Positions 1-6,111 of a DNA stretch of 9,424 bases are shown here, piece by piece. The notes below the pieces were generated by a model. The model made no database searches and was not told the DNA's origin. It saw only the letters and a list, made by a program, of their open reading frames with translations. Location: the NCBI GenBank assembly GCA_947074225.1, contig CAMTOX010000049.1:1-9424 (forward strand), given 5' to 3'. The first letter of the stretch is position 1; every line of letters begins with the position of its first letter. The translations under genes and the position numbers were made by a program. This DNA comes from an uncultured bacterium (GTDB taxonomy: Bacteria > Bacteroidota > Bacteroidia > Bacteroidales > Paludibacteraceae).

Positions 1-2
1 CC

Positions 3-161
3 GAACTATTGGAGCTTTGCGACCGCCTGGGATTCATTGTTCAAGACGAAACATTCGCTATATGGCGCAAGCGTAAAACGGAATACGACTACTCACAGGG
101 TTATAAAAAGCAATTTGGCTCAATAGCTTTTTGCTTATGCCAAACAACTCACTCTTCTTAA
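3..161 (+). pseudogene. Fragment of a family 2 glycoside hydrolase (beta-galactosidase type), broken at its 3' side
   Basis: The open frame enters from the left edge and reads ELLELCDRLGFIVQDE, then a TFAIWRKRKTEYDYSQ stretch. This is the part of the GH2 TIM barrel that lies before the catalytic acid/base segment in beta-galactosidases and related enzymes. Recognisable homology stops near position 98. An intact enzyme would continue with an aromatic-rich segment and then the RNHPS-type motif carrying the acid/base Glu. Here about 20 unrelated residues follow, ending at TAA (159-161). No other frame downstream resumes the family sequence, so this looks like a deletion or rearrangement rather than a simple frameshift. 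The piece is more GC-rich than the DNA after it. How much gene exists to the left cannot be seen. GH2 assignment is fairly sure; substrate is unknown. Confidence 0.7.
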
Positions 162-271
162 AGATGAAATGATTGTTTGAAATGCATAAACCAACTCCCA
201 CAGATAAAAATATAAGTGAGATGTTTAATTATAAGATAACATGAATTAATGAGGAGATTCTTTCCGAAGAG

Positions 272-374
272 ACTGTTTCCTTCGCAGCATAACCTGCGCA
301 GGTTCAAAGGGTATTATCTCAGCCTTTGTATAGAGTTGTTATTTGGTAATTCTATACAAGGCACCCCCACAATT
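272..374 (-). ncRNA. TPP riboswitch (THI element), apparently orphaned
   Basis: Read on the - strand, the segment contains the conserved thiamine pyrophosphate aptamer blocks in order: GGGGGTGCC, a variable P3 arm, GGCTGAGA, ACCCTTTGAACCTG, and GCGAAGGAA. The P3 arm is a perfect 9-bp stem (326-334 with 351-359) around a 16-nt loop. A short P1 can form between TTGT just before the first block and ACAG after the last. TPP riboswitches normally control thiamine synthesis or uptake genes. Here the DNA behind it (positions 271 down to 1) has only very short - strand frames and then the antisense of the GH2 fragment. The aptamer looks intact; its regulated gene is missing. Confidence 0.92.
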
Positions 375-446
375 CCATGTAGTATTTATTTTATTGATTC
401 TCTATGTCTAAAATTATTGACAATAATGAAGCCATATGAATCAAAG

Positions 447-466
447 AAATATCGCTTCCGATATTT
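447..466 (-). other. Perfect 8-bp hairpin at the 5' end of the riboswitch transcript
   Basis: Positions 447-454 and 459-466 are exact reverse complements around a 4-nt loop. The hairpin lies immediately downstream of the -7 box at 471-478, so the riboswitch RNA would begin at or near its first base. Such a leader hairpin could protect the 5' end; this role is inferred. Confidence 0.45.
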
Positions 467-470
467 TCTG

Positions 471-478
471 CAAAAGTA
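471..478 (-). promoter_or_regulatory. Candidate -7 box (TACTTTTG) for the riboswitch transcript
   Basis: The - strand reads TACTTTTG followed by CAG, matching the Bacteroidota -7 consensus TAnnTTTG. It sits about 100 nt upstream of the TPP aptamer and is oriented towards it. I see no good TTTG at the usual -33 spacing, so this is a half-supported promoter. Confidence 0.5.
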
Positions 479-757
479 ATCTATTTTTAATGATGTAGTG
501 TGTTAAATTGTAAATTATTTTTTATTCGCTTGCATAATACTCTTATTTCAATGTCTTATATGGCTATTTAATTTTTGAAATCGGTACCAATTAAAGTGCG
601 ACTTCAGGGACTCCTCCGATGCACTTTGGTCGCACCTCGCTCGCACATAGGCGCCGAGCGAGGTGCGACCAAGGTGCATCGGAAGTGGGTGTAAGGTGCA
701 TATAATTAGCTATTTATTTAATCTGATGCGTTTTCTCTCTTTTGAGTCTATAAACTG
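479..757. other. Intergenic DNA without a gene
   Basis: About 280 bp with no supported coding frame on either strand. Most of it is very AT-rich; the exception is the GC-rich inverted-repeat cluster at about 594-701, listed separately. No tRNA or insertion-sequence ends were seen. Confidence 0.6.
616..682. repeat. GC-rich 28-bp inverted repeat with an 11-nt centre
   Basis: The left arm (616-643) begins CCGATGCAC and ends CCTCGCTCG. The right arm (655-682) is its reverse complement except for one T/C difference, which gives a G-U pair in RNA. The centre is 644-654. Words from the arms recur just outside: GTGCGAC upstream near 595-601 and AAGGTGCAT at 671-679 and again at 693-701. It is much more GC-rich than its surroundings. 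There is no T-run after either arm, so it does not look like a simple terminator. It resembles the REP/BIME kind of dispersed palindrome, but copy number cannot be judged from this window. Confidence 0.85.
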
Positions 758-759
758 AA

Positions 760-795
760 AAAACCATTTATGGGTATTGACCGATAAATGGTTTT
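760..795. terminator. Bidirectional hairpin terminator
   Basis: A 12-bp stem pairs 760-771 (AAAACCATTTAT) with 784-795 (ATAAATGGTTTT). The loop can itself form a 3-bp GGT/ACC helix. T-rich sequence follows on both strands. It lies about 190 bp past the stop of the O-antigen ligase-type gene on the - strand and is the first good terminator for that operon. It would also stop + strand transcription coming from the left. Confidence 0.7.
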
Positions 796-982
796 CTATA
801 TGATTTTCTAATTAAGAATGTTCTAGTTGTAGAAATGAGAAACTATAGTAGAGTTTAAATAGTTAGATGAATTTACTTTGTCTATAAAGCCAAAGATATT
901 ATGCTAATACCTAAAATAGAACACTGCTATATTGCGGTAATTTCAGAGAACTCTCTTGTTATTAGTAAGGCAATATGGAAAG
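796..982. other. AT-rich 3' spacer, no gene seen
   Basis: This stretch separates the stop codon of the O-antigen ligase-type gene from the hairpin terminator, so it would be the 3' untranslated end of the glycan operon. I see no coding frame of useful size on either strand. A - strand TATCTTTG near 893-900 matches a -7 box, but nothing downstream supports a transcript. Confidence 0.5.
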
Positions 983-2293
983 TTACTTTTCAACTGTATT
1001 AAGCAGTTGTTGTTGCTCTATTTCTTTGGTTTCTGCCCAGTTCATCATTAATAATATAAACATCATGAGGTTAATAATCAATATACCTTCCGACATGTTG
1101 AGCATGCTTTCTGTTAATAGGTTTAGCATAATCAATATAATAAAATATGAGGCATACTCTTTTGTTTTAGGTTTAGCAACCAAATAAATGCTCAATAAAC
1201 AAGCAATTAGCAATATTAATCCAGGTATACCTAAATCCATAGTAGTTTCTAGGTATTGATTGTGAGCGTGTGCCTTATGTTGTATGTAAGGGTTTGGTGC
1301 ATTGTTTATAATATATTGTTCTGTAAGAAAATAACGAGCATTTCCAGCACCAAGGCCAAATGGCAAATAGGCATCGGTGTTTGATAAAGCAATTCTCCAT
1401 ATGTGTAAACGTGGTTCAGTAGAATTGTCCTGTGAGAATGATTCTTGTTCGACATTGCTTATGGCGTTGAAATCTAAATTGTTCATACGTGGATGATTTG
1501 TAATAACAATTACAGAAATAATGGCAATTATTGCCGCTGCCGACCAAATAAAAATGCGCTGCTTCTTGAAATGATATAATAAGAATAAAATTAATAGTAC
1601 AGGAATCGCAATGAGCGAAGCTCTCGACCCAGTTAAGTAGATTGTGAATAACGATACACTACAGTTGATAATAGTAAAGAGAATAGATAATGATTTTCCA
1701 TAACGTTTACACCAGGGTTTAAACATATAGGCTGTAAATACAATACTCATAATTAATAAAGTACAGTGTGTGAGCCTATGTTTGAAGGAGGAGGAGAAGT
1801 CGGCATATTGTGTCCATGGAAATAAGAGTGCTTTGCTATCTTCCACATTCTTGACCTCGCTAAAGAAGTAATCTAAATTTGTAATGTAGAATACTGTAAA
1901 GAAGTAAATGAGTGAGGTTACTAAGCCGCTTATTATAAGAGTATTTGCAATGGTGTGCAGCTTATAGTTTTTATTTACTCCCCAAAAAACCGGCAGAAGA
2001 AAGACTATAAAATAGATGTTACGTTCTAAGGCTCCCGATACTGCCATAGTGTTTGTGGCCCATAACATAGAGATGAGTTGATAGAGCCACAATCCGGCAA
2101 AAAGTAGAAATGGAATGGTTAATTTATCGCACTTAAAATTACTTTTCTTTAGCCAACGGCCTTCAAGAAACCATAAAATAAGCCATGCTAATGCACAGGC
2201 TCTAAAGAGCTCAGTAGCAAAAGTGGCGCTAAAAACAAAGAGTCTGAAAAAATAATAGTTGGTTTTCTCAATAAGCGATAAATAGTTTTTCAT
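983..2293 (-). CDS. O-antigen ligase / polymerase family membrane protein (WaaL/Wzy type)
   Basis: The 436-residue product is dominated by hydrophobic segments (about ten to twelve membrane spans), with one long periplasmic-type loop at roughly 265-350. Family features are the TGSRASL motif (221-227), an EPRLHIWR segment (293-300), and HAHNQYLETTMDLGIPGLI (342-360). The last matches the His/Asn-rich signature of the O-antigen ligase/polymerase (Wzy_C) superfamily. Such proteins use undecaprenyl-linked glycans in the periplasm, either ligating them to lipid A-core or polymerising them. Sequence alone does not separate these two roles. The gene starts two bases after the stop of the LPS-kinase gene, so translational coupling is likely. 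It is the last gene of the - strand block. The C-terminus is polar, with a Gln-rich tail. Confidence 0.85.
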   Translation of the reverse strand: MKNYLSLIEKTNYYFFRLFVFSATFATELFRACALAWLILWFLEGRWLKKSNFKCDKLTIPFLLFAGLWLYQLISMLWATNTMAVSGALERNIYFIVFLLPVFWGVNKNYKLHTIANTLIISGLVTSLIYFFTVFYITNLDYFFSEVKNVEDSKALLFPWTQYADFSSSFKHRLTHCTLLIMSIVFTAYMFKPWCKRYGKSLSILFTIINCSVSLFTIYLTGSRASLIAIPVLLILFLLYHFKKQRIFIWSAAAIIAIISVIVITNHPRMNNLDFNAISNVEQESFSQDNSTEPRLHIWRIALSNTDAYLPFGLGAGNARYFLTEQYIINNAPNPYIQHKAHAHNQYLETTMDLGIPGLILLIACLLSIYLVAKPKTKEYASYFIILIMLNLLTESMLNMSEGILIINLMMFILLMMNWAETKEIEQQQLLNTVEK

Positions 2294-2295
2294 TG

Positions 2296-3036
2296 TTAGG
2301 AATGATGATAATGATAATTGAAGGTTAAGGTTTTGTTAATGCACTTTTGAGGATTCAAGCCACGAGCTTTAGCATAGGCTAAGGCCATGACAACAAGCTC
2401 CTGAGGTGATGCATCTAAGCGTTCAAAGTTTTTACAGCCTAAAGATAGACTTACTCTGCAAAAACTCATTCGGTTTAGGTCTAATATTTCTAAATATGGT
2501 TTATTATCAATAAACTTGAACAAGATATTACCACCTGAAAGATCACGGTGGTAGATTCGGTTATCGTGCATCTTTGCTACCAACTGACCAATTGCTGTTA
2601 ACACCTGTTCTTTCTCCTCGGTAGGGAAGTTACTTAAGTTATTGTAGGTGTTCTCGCATTTAGAAAGCGAACTAATAAAGTAGCTGTCATTAAAGAGACC
2701 GCAAATTTGATATTGCAAATAACCAATTGGTTGAGGCACATTAATGCCTAACTTCAGAAGTTTATGCGAGTAACGATATGAGCGAGAAGCTTTTGATTTA
2801 CGGAATAAACCATATATGATACGATTTATTAAGTTGGGTTTCTTGAACGATTTTATAACATACCAATTACCATTAATCTCGATTTTTTTAATGATATTGC
2901 GTTTGTGGTAGAGAGTCTGACCCTCATGGTGAAAGGTGTTAGGTAGTTGTTCTATGTAAGGGCGCAACTCTTTAGAGCCATCACAAATATGAATGGTGCG
3001 ATGTACTAAGAAAGAGGGTATGTGTTGGATCGTCAT
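2296..3036 (-). CDS. Lipopolysaccharide core kinase (WaaP/KdkA type)
   Basis: This 246-residue protein has no signal peptide or membrane span, so it is probably cytoplasmic. It shows the kinase-like fold of the LPS kinase family: a candidate ATP-binding Lys62 in YVIKSF, the catalytic loop H163-R-D165-L-S-G-G-N170, and D186-L-N in the place of the metal-binding DFG. The phrase NVPQPIGYL (99-107) is also typical of these small kinases. Relatives phosphorylate heptose or Kdo in the LPS inner core; which sugar is used here cannot be told. The neighbours are glycosyltransferases upstream and an O-antigen ligase-type gene starting 2 bases downstream, which fits core LPS assembly. A 160-bp gap separates it from the upstream gene and may hold its own promoter. 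The His/Tyr-rich C-terminus (NYHYHHS) is unusual, but the role is unknown. Confidence 0.83.
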   Translation of the reverse strand: MTIQHIPSFLVHRTIHICDGSKELRPYIEQLPNTFHHEGQTLYHKRNIIKKIEINGNWYVIKSFKKPNLINRIIYGLFRKSKASRSYRYSHKLLKLGINVPQPIGYLQYQICGLFNDSYFISSLSKCENTYNNLSNFPTEEKEQVLTAIGQLVAKMHDNRIYHRDLSGGNILFKFIDNKPYLEILDLNRMSFCRVSLSLGCKNFERLDASPQELVVMALAYAKARGLNPQKCINKTLTFNYHYHHS

Positions 3037-3103
3037 AGGTGGTTAATGAATGTTCTTTTATTTAGACTAAGGCATATATTGCGCCTTAATTACTATTTAA
3101 TGA

Positions 3104-3111
3104 CAAAAATA
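3104..3111 (-). promoter_or_regulatory. Candidate -7 box (TATTTTTG) upstream of the LPS kinase gene
   Basis: In the 160-bp gap between the two-domain glycosyltransferase and the LPS kinase, the - strand carries TATTTTTG, fitting TAnnTTTG, about 67 bases before the kinase start codon. No TTTG lies at the right distance upstream. In AT-rich DNA this could arise by chance. Confidence 0.35.
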
Positions 3112-3196
3112 ATGTTATTTTACTTTGTTTATTATTGTTACCGAATAATTAATAAACAATTCGCTATTTAAGCGCTTCAAGAAATAGATTACTATT

Positions 3197-4534
3197 TTAT
3201 TCTTGATAGAATCTTGTGAAGAGTGAAACTTCGTGTTTCTCTAATTCTAACTGTTTGGCTATTTCCTGAACATTAAGTTTAGGGTGGTTGTTGAATACAC
3301 AAGCGTCAACATTGATAAGAGTAAAGTACGCTTCAGAATTTGTGATGCAATAGGCTAAGCTATTCTTGAATTCTATAATCTCTAAATTTAAACGGTGTAA
3401 AGTGGCTACATAGTGAGCCAATTTCTTAATAATACACTCCCTATTATTCAGTTTTAATGCTTCTGAAATAGTGTTAGCTTGAGTATTGCTTTTAAATTCA
3501 ATAAGAAGTGAATGCACTTTTTCTTTGCCCAATCTTTTAAGCCTATAATATCCCATTAGCTCATAAGGCAGTGAGATTTGTTTCTCTATCTTTTTGAATT
3601 GTTGCATCTCATTCTCCTTAGAGTAGTGCTTGGTTGCACAGTTGAGTGAAACAATGTATTGATTTGAAGCAACTGGAAATAAATGGTTACTTCCGTTTTC
3701 TTTAATTAATTCCGGAATATGATAAATAAGCTCTTTTATTTCGTAACTATTAGTGTAGTTACAAAACTCCTCTTGAACACTAATACCGTTTAATCTATTT
3801 ATAAATTTAGAGAAACTTCTTTTGTAGTGCATAGGTCCATAAAGCTGTTCGTAAATAAAGGCTTTATGTTTTCTATTAATAATATCAACGTCTTGGTTCT
3901 TTAAGTGCTTGGTGCTCCTTCTTTTAGAAGTGTTGTGAATTCTATAATAGAGACCAATGTTGGGAAGTGTTATCAACTCTCCGCCTCGTTTCATCATGTT
4001 AATCCAGAAGTCCCAATCTTCCCTTCCCTTAATAGTTGTATCAAACCCTCCGGTAATTAAAAAATCTGTTTTACGAAACATGGAGGCAATGTGTACTATA
4101 TTTCTTCTGGCTAGAAGTGATATGTTGAATTTAGGAAGTTTCCATTCGCCAGTTCGTTCTCCCATAAATTCTGCTTTACAACTCACTACTTTTACCTGCG
4201 GCGATTGTTCTAGTACCTCCACAGCCGCAGAGATATAGTGTGGAGCAATAATATCGTCGGCATCTACCGGGAGTATATATTCACCTTTTGCAATAGCAAT
4301 AGCATGGTTCCGAGCTACGGAAACACCGCCATTTGGTTGATGCTTGTAAACAATATTAGTGTGTTCAGAAGCTAACTTTTTAGCTATGATTGGGGTGTTG
4401 TCTTTAGAATCATCGTCGAGTAAGACAACCTCAATATTCGGGTAATCCGAAGCCAAAATGGACTCTACGGTTTCTTGAATATATAGTTGTGCATTGAACA
4501 TAGGTACAATGACAGATACTGTTGGACAATTCAT
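3197..4534 (-). CDS. Family 2 glycosyltransferase with a C-terminal degenerate LPS kinase-like domain
   Basis: Residues 1-230 are a classical GT-A glycosyltransferase 2. They contain PTVSVIVPMFNA (4-15), the nucleotide-binding LLDDDSKDNT (38-47), the metal-binding VDADD (90-94), the acceptor/base region GREDWDFW (170-177) and a YYRIHN end motif. This part should transfer a sugar from a nucleotide donor to a surface glycan. The remaining part is not a usual GT2 tail. From about 285 to 415 it can be laid along the neighbouring LPS kinase: a helix around KKIEKQISLPYELMGYYRL, then KKLAHYVATLH matching QLVAKMH, then a position-by-position match through the catalytic loop. There HRD...N and DLN are replaced by residues without catalytic function. 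It therefore looks like a pseudokinase. The GT2 call is strong; the pseudokinase call is inference from eye alignment. The upstream GT gene ends 23 bp before this start. Confidence 0.85.
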   Translation of the reverse strand: MNCPTVSVIVPMFNAQLYIQETVESILASDYPNIEVVLLDDDSKDNTPIIAKKLASEHTNIVYKHQPNGGVSVARNHAIAIAKGEYILPVDADDIIAPHYISAAVEVLEQSPQVKVVSCKAEFMGERTGEWKLPKFNISLLARRNIVHIASMFRKTDFLITGGFDTTIKGREDWDFWINMMKRGGELITLPNIGLYYRIHNTSKRRSTKHLKNQDVDIINRKHKAFIYEQLYGPMHYKRSFSKFINRLNGISVQEEFCNYTNSYEIKELIYHIPELIKENGSNHLFPVASNQYIVSLNCATKHYSKENEMQQFKKIEKQISLPYELMGYYRLKRLGKEKVHSLLIEFKSNTQANTISEALKLNNRECIIKKLAHYVATLHRLNLEIIEFKNSLAYCITNSEAYFTLINVDACVFNNHPKLNVQEIAKQLELEKHEVSLFTRFYQE

Positions 4535-4557
4535 GGCAGATGCAGGTACAAGTAGGT

Positions 4558-5274
4558 TTAAATTTTATCTAATCCTTTGGTGGCTTTAAGCCAATAATAT
4601 TTAACTGGGTTTTGATATTTTAGTTGTTTCCAAGGACGACTGCTGTGTGGTTGATGCAGAACAGGCAAGTGGCCCATGATGAAATTTGTAAAACCTAACT
4701 CAATAGCTTTATGCGAGATGTGCACGTCGAACCACGCTTTTTTATTGTCTAAGTTATTAAAGTTGTAGCTCTTCAAGAATGCGTTGGTAATAAGCGTACA
4801 ACAAAAACTTAAGCGTTTACGTGTTGGTAACATTACACGTCCAATGTTTTTAGCGTATAAATAAGGGAAGTTAACATTGTTATCGTAATCCACTGTTATA
4901 GCACCTAAGAGTCCGCAATTAGGCATGCGGTCGGCCATTTCGGCTAGCTCTTGAATGGTATTATTATTAACTATCACATCCGATTCTATAATTATTAAAT
5001 GAGCATTCTCTTGAATAGCTCTTTGTTGAGCCATTTGTAAAATCAATAAATAGTTGGGCGAAGGGTGCTCTGTAATGGTCTCCATATTGACTAGTCCTAT
5101 CTTTTTTGAAGAGGTTATCTCTTCAAGTAAAAGTCTATTTTCGGCAGTTGAGAAGTCGTTATAGATGGTATATTCAAACTTACGGTCGGTAGTTGAGTTT
5201 ACTACAGCCTCAATGGTTTGTAGTGTGGTATTTATAGAATCTTTTACCGGCGTGATGATATGTATTGATTTCAT
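4558..5274 (-). CDS. Small family 2-like glycosyltransferase
   Basis: Starting at ATG 5272-5274 the product has 238 residues and opens MKSIHIITPVKDS, the first strand of a GT-A fold. Supporting features are NDFS (39-42), LIIIESDVIV (93-102) with ESD in the DxD position, a WFDVHISHKAIELG helix (181-194) in the acceptor region, and VLHQPH near the end. No membrane spans are evident. It probably adds a sugar to LPS core or a related glycan, since it heads a - strand block with another GT2, an LPS kinase and an O-antigen ligase-type gene. A longer frame opens at a TTG (5332-5334). I reject that start because a -7 promoter box lies between it and the ATG, and because the extra 20 residues precede the first strand of the fold. 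Donor and acceptor are unknown. Confidence 0.78.
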   Translation of the reverse strand: MKSIHIITPVKDSINTTLQTIEAVVNSTTDRKFEYTIYNDFSTAENRLLLEEITSSKKIGLVNMETITEHPSPNYLLILQMAQQRAIQENAHLIIIESDVIVNNNTIQELAEMADRMPNCGLLGAITVDYDNNVNFPYLYAKNIGRVMLPTRKRLSFCCTLITNAFLKSYNFNNLDNKKAWFDVHISHKAIELGFTNFIMGHLPVLHQPHSSRPWKQLKYQNPVKYYWLKATKGLDKI

Positions 5275-5314
5275 TCGCTTTAAATATTTTGTGGTAAGAT
5301 AGTTGTATAGATTG

Positions 5315-5322
5315 CAAAGATA
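5315..5322 (-). promoter_or_regulatory. Candidate -7 box (TATCTTTG) for the glycan operon
   Basis: The - strand reads TATCTTTG about 40 bases before the ATG of the first glycosyltransferase, matching TAnnTTTG. A second match, TACCTTTG, lies at 5339-5346; its TTTG is 16 bases upstream of the first box, shorter than the usual 19. Either box could start the operon. Transcription from the nearer one excludes the upstream TTG start. Confidence 0.5.
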
Positions 5323-5457
5323 ATCTATTTTCAAGTATCAAAGGTAAGAAAAAAGATCTTTATCAGTCATTTTCTAATATTAATTATCTGATTACTCATT
5401 TTTTTAGTAATTAATTAAAAAAAATGGCTTAAACGTATGTAGGGATTCATTTTTTTG

Positions 5458-5465
5458 TACCTTTG
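5458..5465 (+). promoter_or_regulatory. Candidate -7 box (TACCTTTG) for the FKBP operon
   Basis: TACCTTTG matches the Bacteroidota -7 consensus and lies 26 bases before the ATG at 5492, leaving a short leader. Upstream, TATG at 5436-5439 is a three-of-four match to the -33 TTTG at 18-base spacing. Below the box the leader is AT-rich, without a clear Shine-Dalgarno sequence. Confidence 0.6.
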
Positions 5466-5491
5466 TTCTAAATTTTATAAATTACACTATA

Positions 5492-6085
5492 ATGGACAAA
5501 TTAAGTTATGCATTAGGTTTAAGTTTTGGTCAAAACTTAAGTCAGAATGGTATCAAAGGGATTGATTATGCATCTTTTGGTAAAGGAGTTGAAGCAATGT
5601 GTGAATCATTAGAGCCAGCAATTTCATTGCAAGAAGCTCAAGAGTTGCTCAATGAATATTTTGCAAAGATGGATGCAGAGAAGAAAGAGTCTTACGAATC
5701 GTTGCGTAAAGCTGGTGACGATTTCTTAGCCGAAAACGGTAAACGTGCAGAAGTTAAAACAACAGAAAGTGGATTGCAGTATGAAGTACTTCAAGAGGGT
5801 ACAGGTGCAAAACCAACCGATAAAGATCAAGTAAAAGTACATTATGAAGGACGTTTGGTTGACGGAACCGTTTTCGATAGCTCTGTTCAACGTGGCGAAC
5901 CTGCTGTATTTGGCGTGACTCAAGTTATACCAGGATGGGTAGAAGGGTTGCAATTAATGCCTGTAGGCTCAAAATGGCGTTTATACATTCCACAGAACTT
6001 GGCTTACGGTGAACATGGTGCCGGTCACATGATACCTCCATATTCTGCTTTAATATTCGATGTAGAATTATTGGAAATAGTATAA
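5492..6085 (+). CDS. Cytoplasmic FKBP-type peptidyl-prolyl cis-trans isomerase
   Basis: This 197-residue protein has an N-terminal helical FKBP_N-type region (about 1-80, opening MDKLSYALGLSFGQNL) and a complete FKBP catalytic domain (about 90-197). Binding-pocket residues expected from FKBP12 are present: Y118 in VHYEG, F128-D129, F140, V145-I146, W149 in IPGWVEGL, Y172 and F189. No signal sequence is seen, so it should act in the cytoplasm in proline isomerisation and protein folding, as FklB/FkpA-like enzymes do. It is followed 26 bp later by a second FKBP gene whose catalytic core is very similar, so the two form an operon and are probably old duplicates. The ATG at 5492 is chosen because the family sequence begins at once and a promoter lies just upstream. 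Confidence 0.93.
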   Translation: MDKLSYALGLSFGQNLSQNGIKGIDYASFGKGVEAMCESLEPAISLQEAQELLNEYFAKMDAEKKESYESLRKAGDDFLAENGKRAEVKTTESGLQYEVLQEGTGAKPTDKDQVKVHYEGRLVDGTVFDSSVQRGEPAVFGVTQVIPGWVEGLQLMPVGSKWRLYIPQNLAYGEHGAGHMIPPYSALIFDVELLEIV

Positions 6086-6111
6086 ATATTAATTTAAAAA
6101 CAATTACTCAA

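Noticed and set aside
249..479. A 76-codon + strand open frame over the riboswitch
   Set aside because: It runs antisense through the TPP aptamer and its promoter. Its composition follows the RNA structure and it resembles no protein family.
616..682. The inverted repeat as an intrinsic terminator or a CRISPR unit
   Set aside because: No T-run follows either arm, and there are no regularly spaced repeats with unique spacers.
893..900. - strand TATCTTTG resembling a -7 box in the 3' spacer of the glycan operon
   Set aside because: No -33 box, no gene and no structured RNA follow before the terminator at 760-795, so a chance match is more likely.
975..1187. + strand open frames inside the glycan genes (also 3957-4238)
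   Set aside because: Both are antisense to well-supported - strand genes and show no family motifs.
5275..5334. A 20-residue longer start (TTG) for the first glycosyltransferase
   Set aside because: It would begin upstream of the best -7 box and adds residues before the first strand of the GT-A fold. The ATG at 5272-5274 is preferred.
5726..5953. - strand open frames at 5726-5953 and 8915-9097
   Set aside because: The first is antisense to the FKBP catalytic domain. The second is out of frame within the L9 gene and its terminator.
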